A model generated the notes under the pieces. It was not told the origin of the DNA, did not search any database, and saw nothing but the letters and a program-made list of their open reading frames with translations. The position numbers and the translations under genes were made by a program. Of a DNA stretch of 64,000 bases, positions 54,506 to 64,000 are shown in pieces. How positions within the stretch are numbered: the first letter of the stretch is position 1; every line of letters begins with the position of its first letter. The DNA is taken from the NCBI GenBank assembly GCA_963457665.1, contig OY735206.1, positions 52,500,868 through 52,564,867 of the forward strand, given 5' to 3'. Source of the DNA: Thysanoteuthis rhombus (Eukaryota; Mollusca; Cephalopoda; Oegopsida; Thysanoteuthidae).

Positions 54506-54673
54506 AAAAATTCGTTCGAAAGTAAGATGGAGAATTTTGTTAACATTAAGAGGTTGACTTGATCACTAAACTAAGATTGTCCCTAATTGAAAATTTAATG
54601 ATTGAGACAAAGAAATTAAAAACAAATTTGAGAAAACAAGGAAGAGAACGATTAACGTTGGAAAATTGCTTAC

Positions 54674-54835
54674 CTGTATTGGTCCTGATATGAACTGTTT
54701 TCTTTTGTATATTTGGTGGCAAATTTAGCACGTGAATGGTGATTTGGTTTTGCAGCAATTTTCTCCAGTGAATTTCTCCCTCGTCGACATCAATAGAGTA
54801 GCTGCAGCCTGGATGATTTCGGTTGTCATTTCCAT
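54674..54835 (-). pseudogene. Class II C2H2 finger exon, stop in finger
   Basis: The frame reads GENCCKTKSPFTC then a stop in place of Ser-Ile-Cys entry, with ICHQIYKRK after it. The His region is altered (the segment before ACAG is shortened). Donor G|GTAAGC is intact. Confidence 0.65.
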
Positions 54836-54864
54836 ATTAGGTGACACGTTTGGTCAAAGGTCAT

Positions 54865-55235
54865 CAACAGCAGTAGTCTTTAAAGGTCTGTCGTTGGACA
54901 GAGACCCTCGTTAGACACACTTCTCTATTGTGGGTGTCCTAGAGCCAGTACTCTCTGAATTTGTCTAGCTCGTATCTCCATCTAATACTCTGCCAGTTTC
55001 GGTTGTGCATGTGATCTGTGGGGATCCATGTCGTGAGTCACGATGGCCATCGGTTGTCGGCCATTCTTGCAAACTTAGAATCCATTAAAAATCTCAAATG
55101 GCTATGGGCTGGCTATGAGGTCCCTGTCTTCTGTATGTAAAGTGCTGTCTTGTGGTCTCTCCATGTGAGGTTGTACACAATTCTTTCATGTGCACGTTGC
55201 ATGGTTCTCAATTTTCGGATCTGTCTCAAAGTTAG
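54865..55235 (-). mobile_element. RTE-like LINE 3' part
   Basis: Same 3' end as the other RTE-like copies (TCTTTAAAGGTCTGTCGTTGGAC), then WIPTDH and NRW regions; QIRKLRTMQRAHERIVYNLTWRDHKTAL is clear at 55,140-55,225. A local inverted-looking scramble near 55,070-55,115 breaks the GHVARM region. Confidence 0.75.
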
Positions 55236-55550
55236 GGTCCTCTTCAACATGGAACCTAAGTTCCCAAAGGGTCTGCTGCTGAACCTTGGCCTTTTCAACT
55301 CTCTGGATCTTGTGGTGGCAAACCCCTAATTTGCTCAATGGTTTAATCACTATCTTCAGTTGACTAGAAACATTTCAGTTTCTGATCAGTTGGCAAGATT
55401 GACACCATTTTCTTTCAAATAAGTCTCAGTTGTGGCAAATCCACCAATACATCGCCCCCTTTACAACTTTTGGCGATAGTAATCCGTCTCATTGTTTTTA
55501 GAGGGGGTTGGGGCGATTTTAATGTTTGGATAGTTCCCTCACTTGCCATC
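55236..55550 (-). pseudogene. ORF1 remnants: proline-frame piece plus block B
   Basis: 55,240-55,320 corresponds to QQQAL..LKVLHNF of the third reading frame in copy 1 (16,190-16,290). 55,320-55,550 is block B again (fourth copy). Confidence 0.55.
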
Positions 55551-58500
55551 TTGTACCCTTTCTCTGTAGAAAGAGCATTCTGCCTGGGGTGTACAACTAG
55601 CTTCAAGGCTGGAAAGGTCTTCCTTCCAGAATTTACCGTTCTCCTCTTCTGTACACATCTGACCCAGGAAAGGCAACCACAAGGTATGTAGCTGAACTTG
55701 AATGTTTGGCATCCTTAGGGCGCCATCCACAGGTTGGAGCTGACAAATCATGCAAGATACCTTTGACCCTCAAGAAATTCTGAACAGGGCAGACCTCAAC
55801 TTTTGTTGGTCGGTACACAGAAGAGGAAGCATCGAGTCGGTAAAGGATGATTAGGTATGTGTGCAAAATGCACATCTCGGCCCTACCCTTAGAGGAGTTT
55901 CTTTCGAGTCCACAGATTAACTGCTTCCTCTAGAATCTTTGACCAATTTTTGTCCAGCCCAGCAACAGGCCCTTGGACCTGTCACTGATGGTTTTGGCCC
56001 CTGTCGCTATCTCATACTTTTGGGTTTCTCTGACTTCCCTGATCTCGGCAATGCTCATCACAATGTTACATAGTCAACATAGGCCTTATACTTGACTGAC
56101 GTCTTACTGCTATGCAACATTATTCTTCGTAGGACCAGATTCGCCTTTACTTTGCACAAGAATGGGTCCAGTGCAAGAATGTACAGCATTGGCGATAGTG
56201 GACAACCTTTCGAACTGATCTGGACAACTGGAAAGTCTTCGACTTAACTCCATTCACTTCCATCATCGAGCTCGGGGACAGATACAAGAGGCAAATCCAG
56301 CAGCGGAAATTCTAACCAAAGCCAGCCATGGTTAAGATGGACTCGAAAGAGCGATGGTCAGCCCTTTTGAAGGCTTTGGACTGATCTAATTTGACCAGCG
56401 CGGCTCTTCTGTCGACTTTCTCAATGATTGTGCGCACCAATTACAGGTTGTCTTGGATAGTATTCCCCTTCACTGAACAGGTCTGCTCAAGGCCAATCAG
56501 ACTATCCAGCTCAGTCTGCAGGCGGTTTGATAAGATCTTGGCCCAAATCTCTAACACTGTATCGAGCCGAGTTATGGGCCTGAAGTTATTTATTCTGTCC
56601 ATTCCATTTTTCTTTTTTCACTTTTTTCTTTACTTTGTGTAGCAAATTCCCAACCATCCCTGTAAAGCAACGGGGGATACTCTCCTGCTTTAACCAGTGG
56701 TTAAAGAACAATGCAAACAAATGAACAAATATGGGTGACAGCCTCAAATACACTTCGTAGGGCAATCAATCGATTCCTGGGGTCTTCTCCTTCTCCACGT
56801 TCTTTAACGCTTCCTGGACTCCATCTTCTATTATGGACCCCTCGCACCCTATTGATTCAGTAGCTTCAAGGCGAGGGTAGTCAGCTAAATTGGTGTCGAA
56901 CTGAGCCGAGCTCAGACCAGACCTCTTGGTGAAAAGCTCCTGGAAGTTGGCTCGAAATACGTTGCAGATACCTTCGTTTGTGGTCACAAGTTGTCCGTAT
57001 GGTGACATGACACTGGCGATATGCTGGCTTGACGCACTCTGAATTTCTTCTTCTCGCAGTTCAGCAGCCATATTTGTTGCCACGAAGGACATTCTTCTTA
57101 ATATAGCTCTAACTACCAGAGCATGGTCCTTCTTGACAAGCTAGGAGGCCAGCTGTGCCATTCTTATCTTTACTTCGCCAGTGTCTCCTCTATCCAGCAC
57201 TGGCTCTATTTGGGATTCTAATGTCCTTTGTGCTGCTTATCCCTCTAGATTGAGTCTTCAGCTATATTCGGCAGAAAAAGACCTAATCTTATTTCTGAGG
57301 CGCCACCAGACTTTTCTTCCCAAGATGGCCCCGTCAATTCCCGCTGGATAGTAAGTGTTAACTGGTCCCCCAAATCCTCCACATCTATTAGGGATATGTT
57401 GAATTTCCAGCAGCCAACTTAAAAGGATCATAGATTGAGGGGCTGAACAAATTTAGACACATCGAAGCCCTTTAAAGGGCACTGTGAGAACTTGGACATT
57501 TTAATAGCCTTAGGTCGACTCTTCGAACTAACACTCAATCGATGTAACTAGAATGTTGCACCATATTCAGGATGCCACTAGCAGTCCAAGTCCTTACTTT
57601 TTGGCAGGTATGTTCATTTTGGAATTCATCAACAAGGTCTAGCCTGTCGACCAATTCTGGAAATGGAATCACGTCTGTGTTATTAGTCCCTCTATTTATC
57701 ACTCTGTCTATATCTGGATCAAGGATGGCATTCCAATCTTCTGCTATATTAAGCAGCAAAAGACCTAATCTTATTTTTGAGGTGCCCCCAGAATTTGTCT
57801 CCTGAAATGGTCCCTCGTCTATTCCCACTGGATTGTTAGTGTTAGCTGGTGTTTAAAATCCTCCACATCTATTAGGGCTGTGTGGAATTACCAGAAACCC
57901 GATTTCAAGGGATTCGATATATCTAAATTTATTGGAACCCTCACTAATCTAAGATCCGAACAAAGGACACTGTGAAAACTTGGACATTCTAACAGCTTAA
58001 CGTCGACACTCCCATCTAAAACCCAATCGATGTAACTGGAATGTTGCACTGTACTCGACCAATTCTCAAAATGGAATCACGTCAGCGTTGTTAGTACCCC
58101 TATTTATACCTCTATCTATTAAAACTACCCGCCTTGACGGAACTATGAACGGATCAATCCGCCGAAAGAAGTTGATTCGCTCAGTCTGGTTGTTGGGTGC
58201 ATTAACCCCAATCAGACGAAAGGCAACCCTTTCATGGTGACATCAACGACGCACAATCTGCTTGCTGGGTCAGTATACACAAAGGAACACATTTTGTCTG
58301 AGGCATGGCTTATTAGCCAATAGACACCCCTCGAATGATTATCAAAGCATCCTGAGATGAAATGGAAATCCCAACGGAGAATACTCTCATTATCACGCTA
58401 AATAAAGAGGGTCTCTTAAATACAACATTTACTTCCTCCGAAGTGTCGAAGAGTGCAAGAGAGCATAGCTCTTTTCAAATCACTCCTCAAACCCCAGCCA

Positions 58501-58770
58501 TACAAACTTGCTAAATAGTACCATTATCCGTTCACAGGCTTTGGGGACCGGAAACAAACATGGTTTTTTTTCGTCCTGTCGATAAAGGTGTCTTTGTATT
58601 TTCATCCCTTTCCTTCATGGACGAGAATCTTTTCAATTTTTTTTCTTTTCGGGCTTCTTAATGTCTCATTAGTATTTTTTTTCCGTCCCTATCTTGGGTG
58701 TTTTCCCCATCTTCCTCCATATAGAGAGAAGTGAACTAAGTCCCTCTGAGCATGTCAGCCATGGGTAGAC
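55551..58770 (-). mobile_element. Tx1-like LINE copy: ORF2 with internal duplication, and ORF1 start
   Basis: ORF2 runs from a C-terminal region (55,560) through FLGQMCTEEENGKFW, CQLQPVDGALRMPNIQ, the DDTY-like region (56,050-56,110), box A region (56,370-56,410), EKEKTPGIDcut-PYEVY, QLVTTNEGICNVFRANFQELF, to the endonuclease (57,540-58,510, NAILDPDIDRVINRGTN). The linker/endonuclease part is present twice (57,270-57,730 and 57,745-58,070). ORF1 N-terminal sequence follows at 58,560-58,770, ending at a start-like CAGCCATGG. The 3' UTR is absent. At the position of the copy 1 codon-150 stop this copy has Arg. Confidence 0.78.
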
Positions 58771-58920
58771 TAGAAATTAGGGGTACGCTATCTAGTCTGG
58801 AAATTTTCTACGTCTTCTCGCTGCAGTCATTCTCTCGTCTGGCTGTAAAGAAATGACGTCTTCCATAAGAACTCAAAGTAATCTTTGATTCCCAGCAGTT
58901 AACAGCCATGCGTGTACAAC

Positions 58921-59085
58921 CTGAGTGCATCCAAATGTGGACTGTTAGGTAATGTTTTCTTTTGTAGGTTTTGTGGCAAATCGAACACGTGTGTTAGTTT
59001 GGTTGGGCAGCAATTTTCGTCTGGGATTCTTTCTCAACATTAACTGGGTAGCTTCTCCTGATTTTGCTTGACATTTCCATACTGC
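58921..59085 (-). pseudogene. Class II C2H2 finger exon, ligands intact
   Basis: The minus strand reads TCSICHKTYKRKHYLTV then HIWMHSG, CX2C-X12-HX3H intact, and donor CAG|GTTGTA keeps GT. The Arg before Met is Trp and the linker Thr is Ser. It is bordered by the RTE-like element on the leader side. It could be functional as a finger, but no acceptor could be fixed. Confidence 0.55.
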
Positions 59086-59104
59086 GTGATGATACGCTCG
59101 GTTG

Positions 59105-59440
59105 AATGATCAAAGGTCATCATCATCAATCTTTTAACTTGGACATAGACCTTCTCCAGAGAATGCCACATTTCTCTATTGTGGGCATTGCAGAGCTGGT
59201 ATTTTCTCAAATTGTCAGGCTTGTCTCCATCACCAGCTTCGGTTGTACCTGTGATCTCTGGGGATCCATGTGGTGAGTTGTGATGTCCATCGGTTGTTTA
59301 CCATTCTTGCATCATGGCCATCCCATTGGCACTTGAGATTTTCAAAGGATTCTATGTCCCTGACTACTGTCTTCTCCTCTCTCCATGTAAGGTTGCATAG
59401 AATTGTTTCATGTGAACGTTGCATGGTTGCCAGCTACTTT
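59105..59440 (-). mobile_element. RTE-like LINE 3' part with ATC tail
   Basis: Begins with a short TCATCATCATC tail (59,117-59,127) and CTTTTAACTTGGACATAG, then WIPRDH, NRWTSQLTTW, HDARM and LTWREEKTV regions. Keeps the trinucleotide tail, so it preserves the original insertion boundary. Confidence 0.78.
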
Positions 59441-59449
59441 AAAAGTTCC

Positions 59450-60550
59450 TGTTTTTCAGAAGAAGATGACAATTGAATTAGTTAACTTGCCGGTGGGAAT
59501 CCTCGGGACGAATGCCCTCAGGACATATGAAATACATTCATATTCTGTTACCCTGGTCTTTCTGCACCCAAGGTTCTCCACACAAAGGAAATGATCCGTT
59601 GATTGCAATCCCCTTTTTGTTAGAGCAATGCAGTGGTCTGCTGTGGGTAACACGTCCCTTGAAGACCTGTTCTACTTTTACCCCTAAGTAGTTATTGATT
59701 TGATCAATGTTGGTGAATTTGTATTTTGCCTTTTCCCTAATGTTTATTTGTTGGCCTCGAAAAGCGTCCTTTTGATCCCGTCAGCCACGAAGGAAAAACA
59801 ATGTACAAAACAGGCGAAAGGGGACAACTTTCACCAATTTTTCTGGAGGGGGGGGGTCAGTCAACATTGGTCAGGGATCCTTTTAGTTTTCACTGGTTCA
59901 TACAGTCACACTTGTGCTGATCGATGAGGAAGAGGTTGTCTACACAGACTACCATGGAAATCATGACTACGTTGGACTGGGAACATTTTTTTTGGTTTTC
60001 AAATTTAAAAAAATTCAGACGTAGGCTGGGGATTTGGGTTGGTCTAGTTTGTCGTAACGATAACTTAACTAGTCTCATCTATATAAGCGGATTCAGTTTG
60101 ACTTCTTGGACGAAATGACCATTTTGAGATTATAAAAGTATCCTAATGTTTATACCAACGTTAATGTATTCAGTTTTCAATTAAGAAATTCGAGCAGTAA
60201 ACCTATCTTGGACACTTGGATTCAGTGGATGCTTTTGGTGTCAAACATTTTTTTTTTTTTTTTTCATGATGGCCGAGTCTTTTGAAACTTTGCTCGGAAT
60301 GGGGGAGAATTTTCATCAATTAGGGGCATTAAGAAGCGAAAGCAAGAGGATTGGACACGCTTCGCGACGTGAAATTGATTTTGACAATTAACTGTGGTAT
60401 ACAGACGGATTATTTCAATTTTCTTAGTCCTTTAAAGTTTTGTCATTCCCTATGTCACTGCATTTGGCCTTTTACATGCTGACTTATGTCTTTTTTGTTG
60501 GTGGGTCAATAGTTATCAGCATGTGTACATGAAGGGGTGACGTTCTGACA
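59450..60550. repeat. Segmental duplication, right copy (partner 24,600-26,110)
   Basis: Contains a Tx1-like ORF1 remnant (59,460-59,800; RGLQSTDHFLCVENLGCRKTR and PTADHCIALTK on the minus strand) followed by unrecognised DNA shared with the left copy. Confidence 0.7.
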
Positions 60551-60904
60551 TACCACTCGTTATTGATCGAAATAATATTAGATTGGGTAACGCTCTGCCG
60601 TTTCTTTGTAGAGTTCTTTTGTCACTTCTACTTAATGTTCTCACAATAACCTGTGGATTTCACCTGTAATTGACAATAAGAACACCTTATAAGTCTACTC
60701 CGATCCGGAAAAAGGAAATTTCCAACGCCATCTGGTGGGGAAAGAACCAAAGTCCAATCAAGAACATGAAAAAGCGAATGATGGATTATGGGAAGCGTCA
60801 CATAAATGGGATGACAATTATAATATCACAAAGACGTGAATAAGATTTAAGAAATCCAGCGATAAATCATTGGATAAAAATAGAACCGTTTTCAGTAAAC
60901 ATAC
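60551..60904. other. Probable intron/flank downstream of the finger exons, nothing recognised
   Basis: No LINE similarity and no long frame. It is not seen elsewhere in the window, unlike the sequence on either side. Confidence 0.4.
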
Positions 60905-61012
60905 CTTCACTCGATTTCAGGAAACGTTTTTCATGTGTCCGTTGGTGGGCTTTCATATGGTCCAGCCTATGAAAGCTTTTACCGCACTCTGGACATGAGC
61001 GAGGCTTTTCGT
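60905..61012 (-). CDS. Intact single-finger C2H2 exon with basic tail, 108 bp
   Basis: Acceptor TTTCTTTTCAG (down to 61,013) with a pyrimidine-rich tract, donor GAAG|GTATGT (60,904 downward). The exon is 2 + 35 codons + 1 base, phase 1 at both ends. It encodes EKPRSCPECGKSFHRLDHMKA then HQRTHEKRFLKSSE: CX2C-X12-HX3H with the conserved Phe and Leu of the finger core, followed by a nine-residue extension. It is single-copy in the window and has no defect. On the minus strand it lies 160 bp downstream of the finger exon at 61,173-61,254, so the two are likely consecutive exons of one gene. Confidence 0.7.
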
Positions 61013-61172
61013 CTGAAAAGAAATATTTTCGTTTGAATATTTCGGTAGAACAGTCATTTCAACAGCAATAAACGATGCCGGAGTGAAACGTTTATGGTTA
61101 AATCAAAATTCAATTTGCATAAATTACAAATCGCTCTGATTGGACGGAAGAAAATTCAATTCGATAACTTAT

Positions 61173-61254
61173 CGGAATGTGTCCTTTGGTGACGATTTCT
61201 GACGTCGTTGCAGCTGAACATTCTGGAGCAATATGCACACGAATGTTTCTCCTC
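61173..61254 (-). pseudogene. Class I C2H2 finger exon with mutated donor
   Basis: Encodes EKHSCAYC, 12 residues with Phe, HQRTHS: all four ligands are in place. Compared with 36,967-37,050, the linker is one residue shorter (EKHSC for EKPYSC). The donor GTAAGT has become ATAAGT (61,172 downward). The acceptor is TTGTAAG at about 61,255. Joining to the next exon at 61,012 would need a non-GT donor, so this exon or the pair may be dead. AT-AC introns do not fit because the following intron ends in AG with an ordinary tract. Confidence 0.6.
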
Positions 61255-61429
61255 TTACAATAGATAAGAGCATCTTTAAAAGTAGTACGATACAGACCTA
61301 GGGAAGTGAGGGCATAAATTTCTAGGAGAAAACTATCAATTAGTGACATAAAGCGAAAGGATTAGACACACCTCACCTAAAGTGCTTGACAATGCCCCGT
61401 AGACCGGGCATTGGATTGGATCACAGTTG

Positions 61430-62460
61430 CAAAGCTAAGGTTGACAGGGCCCTACTTCGACTTTCCTAAGTAGTACTCGATCAGTGTAAGTGGAATGTTT
61501 CATAGTATCCAAGTTGTCACCATTAAACTTCCACTCACCACTAATTATCCATATTGCAGGAGAAACGCCCCAATGTTCTAGTTTGACTAAGGAAAGTACT
61601 TCATATGTATTGATCTTTCTGTGCCCTAAGTACTGCATCCGAAGGTAGTGATCTTTAGTTTTATAGTTCCCTTTTTGTGATGGTAATGTAGTCTTTGTTA
61701 GAATGTAGCAACACGTCCCAAGTGGCAAACCCCTTATTCGCTCAACGATTTAATTACTATCTTCAGTTGACTAGAAAATTTTAGTTTCTGATCAGTCAGC
61801 AAGACTGACACCATTTTCTTTCAAATGAATCTCGGTTCTGGCAAATCCACCAATACATCGCCCCCTTTACAACTTTTGGCAATGGTAATTCGTCTCATTG
61901 TTTTTTGAAGGGGTTGGGGCGATTTTGATGTTTGGATAGTTCCCTCGCTTAGATTCTGATTCCAGCAGGGCCAGGGTACAAGATGATGTTATCCTTGATC
62001 ACTGCATGGCTGGGGGCCCCATTCATTGCCATTTCTGTCTTTAACGGGTAAGCTTTCCATCCTCCCCTTTTGTGTGGTTGATTAAATAGGGCCTTTTGGC
62101 CTTGTCGGCCATAGAGGGGAAAACACAAACGATGGCGGGGGGAGGGACCCCCACTTGTTGTACTAGGGTGGTCCCTGCATGTCTGGGTCCCTTTCTCCTT
62201 TTTTTCACTGTTGATATCTTTGTCAGCTGGGGAAAAAATGCTTCTTGCAAATCACTTGTTAAGATGTGCAGCTCGAAACTGCTTTTTAAATACTCAAATC
62301 GAATATACGAAAACACTATATACATATATGCTTCAGGTTTTCTTCATGATTTGTCTTAATATTTTCTAAGCTTACCTGAACATAACATAAGGTCAAATGG
62401 AGAAATAGGTTGGCCTGTCTATTTTTGAAATCCTGACTTTTACCTTGATCTTGATACCGA
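61430..62460 (-). pseudogene. Chimeric Tx1-like block B, further copy
   Basis: Endonuclease tail (YTDRVLLRKVEVG) joined to ORF1 pieces: LEHWGVSPAIW, MQYLGHRKINTYEVLS, TLPSQKGNYKTKDHY; then LLRS..KENGVSL-like N-terminal ORF1 (61,740-61,920) and an ORF1 start-like GGCCATAGAGGGG near 62,105. Same joint as at 28,025, 35,290 and 37,260. Confidence 0.6.
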
Positions 62461-62790
62461 CATCTGTAAACGCTGCTTCATCGTTGTTGGTCACTCGTTA
62501 TTCTTTTTGGCGATTTTCGTTCAGCATTGAAAATTATCGTGGTTTTTGTGAGGTCACTCGGTCAAAATACCAAGTAGATATCAAATTTGATTTCTGAAAA
62601 CTTAATGGAAAAAACAATTCCGGAAATGAAAGCAAAAAAAAAATTTAATAAAATAAAAGCTTAAACTTAATTACAGGTGTACTGATTTGACTGTAATGTA
62701 TAATTTTGGACACTAAATCGTGCTTTTTTTTTTTTTTTTTTTCTTATTTTTTTTCAATTTTTTATTTCTATTGTAATAGATTTTACAATG
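62461..62790. other. AT-rich DNA with a T19 run, no gene seen
   Basis: T run at 62,724-62,742, A-rich stretch near 62,630. No recognised element. Confidence 0.5.
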
Positions 62791-62799
62791 GTCAATCTT

Positions 62800-64000
62800 T
62801 GCTGGCATCAAGGGCAAAGGGTGCCCCGTGGATGCAAACCATGTAACCCATAATCAGCTCACACAGCAGCTGTGCCACACTGCTGTGAAAGAGGGCATGC
62901 TCGATGGACTCTTCCATAATACTGCCAACCCAGAGCACATTCCGAATAAGCAGCCAGGTGAGGGATGATCTGCTGTTATTGTGGCGCATCTGTGTCCAAG
63001 GCCGGAATTATACTCTCTTTTGTCAATAGATACTTGATTAATTCGTCTTGTACGGACACCTCCCTGATATACGATATGCCATTTTTGACACTGGCCAGGT
63101 GGTATTTAGGCCTTCCTTCATCCATGAGAAGGCTTGCTGAGCGTGTCGACATTTGCAGTAGAAAGAACACTCATTTTGGGGTGTGTGACGGACTTCATCC
63201 CTATCAAAGTTCAAGTATCAAGGCCGGAAAAGTCTTCCTGGCGTCTTCAAGAATTTGCCGATTTCTTCATCTTTTTGTGCTCTTCCGACCTAGGAAGTTT
63301 AACCGTGAGTTATTGCCAAATATAAATGTTCGGTATGCTTGGGCTGCCATCGGAAGGTTGAAGCTGAGATCTTGCAATGTACCTAAAGGAGTCTGAACAG
63401 GGCACGCTCCAACCTTTGTTGGTCAGTAGACGGGAGTGGAAGTACTGAGAGATAAAGGATGAGGGGATAGATGTGCAGAACGCACACCTCAGCCCTAATC
63501 TCAGTTGGGGAGTTCCCTCTGAGTCCACAGATAAACTGCATTCTCTACCCACTCTTGTATTTCCGGCTCATTTTGTCTGTGGACGTCGATATCGAACTAG
63601 ACGCCGAATATCTTGCCCATCCAGTTGAAGGGACCAGGGAAAGGGCAACTGCTCCACGAATCCAGCTACAAGTCTTCGGTTAGTTTTGGCCCCAGTCACC
63701 ATCTCCTACATTTGGATTTCTCTGACTTCTTAAGTTCGGCAATGCTCGTTACGAATAATGTTACATCGTCAACATAGGTGGTGTACTTGACTGATGTGTT
63801 ACATCCAGGCAATGTTGTTCCGCGTAGGACCGAATTCACCATTAGCTTACGCGGGCACAGATCCAGCATTTGCGGAAGTTGACAAACTGATCTGGACAAC
63901 TGGAAGGATCTCTACATAACTCTATTGACTTCCACCATCGAGCTAGGAGACACATGCAAGAGGCAAATCCAGGAGCAAAAGTCTTACCCTAAGCCCGTTG
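62800..64000 (-). mobile_element. Tx1-like ORF2 fragment, runs off the window
   Basis: The minus strand gives the zinc-region remnant SIMEESIEHALFHSSVAQLLCELIMGYMV near 62,800-62,920, SSLTWLLIRNVLWVG, then RCAFCTSIPSSF, CQLQPSDGSP-like, and PGCNTSVKYTTYVDDVTLFVTS (YVDD box region) near 63,730-63,810, ending in the MSRSVCQ-LPQ region at the edge. Collinear with copy 1 ORF2 residues about 620-1030. Many indels. The N-terminal part lies beyond 64,000. Confidence 0.75.

Noticed and set aside
61110-61349. 79-codon minus-strand frame starting at 61,349
   Set aside because: It overlaps the real finger exon in another frame and has no zinc ligands in order.
62041-62359. Overlapping frames at 62.0-62.4 kb as genes
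   Set aside because: They fall in the downstream flank of ORF1 block B, are matched by non-coding copies at 29.0, 38.2 and 47.6 kb, and show no domain.

Overview
The window reads as non-coding-rich nuclear DNA of an animal, most likely an invertebrate. The evidence is two kinds of non-LTR retrotransposon (LINEs), intron-split C2H2 zinc-finger exons with GT/AG splice signals, poly(A)/poly(T) tails, microsatellites and a large satellite block. I see no bacterial operons, ribosome binding sites, tRNA or rRNA. A mollusc-like genome would fit, but the species cannot be fixed from sequence alone.

Layout. (1) 1-11,713 is a satellite domain built from 24-bp and 26-bp monomers sharing the core GACTGATAT. 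Its orientation switches eight times: purine-rich arrays alternate with pyrimidine-rich arrays that carry the reverse-complement monomer. The switch points are nearly identical, so this is a higher-order repeat of about 2-3.8 kb. (2) 11,714-18,130 is a nearly complete Tx1-like (L1-group) LINE on the minus strand: a CCHC ORF1, a proline-rich third reading frame, and an ORF2 with endonuclease, reverse transcriptase and a C-terminal zinc motif. ORF2 carries only two nonsense codons. (3) 18,131-18,800 is the end of an RTE-like LINE, followed by a 26-bp satellite (18,855-19,170) and A-rich DNA. (4) 20,225-23,530 is a second, closely similar Tx1-like copy on the plus strand, so the two copies form a large inverted repeat. 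It lacks its 5' half and the first RT catalytic Asp. (5) 23,530-64,000 is a mosaic of old Tx1-like and RTE-like fragments and single-finger C2H2 exons, nearly all on the minus strand and multiplied by segmental duplication.

How the parts relate. The youngest material is the Tx1-like pair around 12-23 kb. The right-hand 40 kb records repeated duplication of cassettes (zinc-finger exon + Tx1 3' end, and zinc-finger exon + RTE 3' end) in which the exon/LINE junction is the same from copy to copy, followed by different internal deletions. At least seventeen finger-exon copies or remnants lie on one strand. About nine keep all four zinc ligands, but only two full exons (36,967-37,050 and 60,905-61,012) have both splice sites, an open frame and matching phase 1-1 ends. 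The region is therefore either the decayed flank of a zinc-finger gene family or part of a gene with one finger per exon. No complete, clearly functional host gene is visible.
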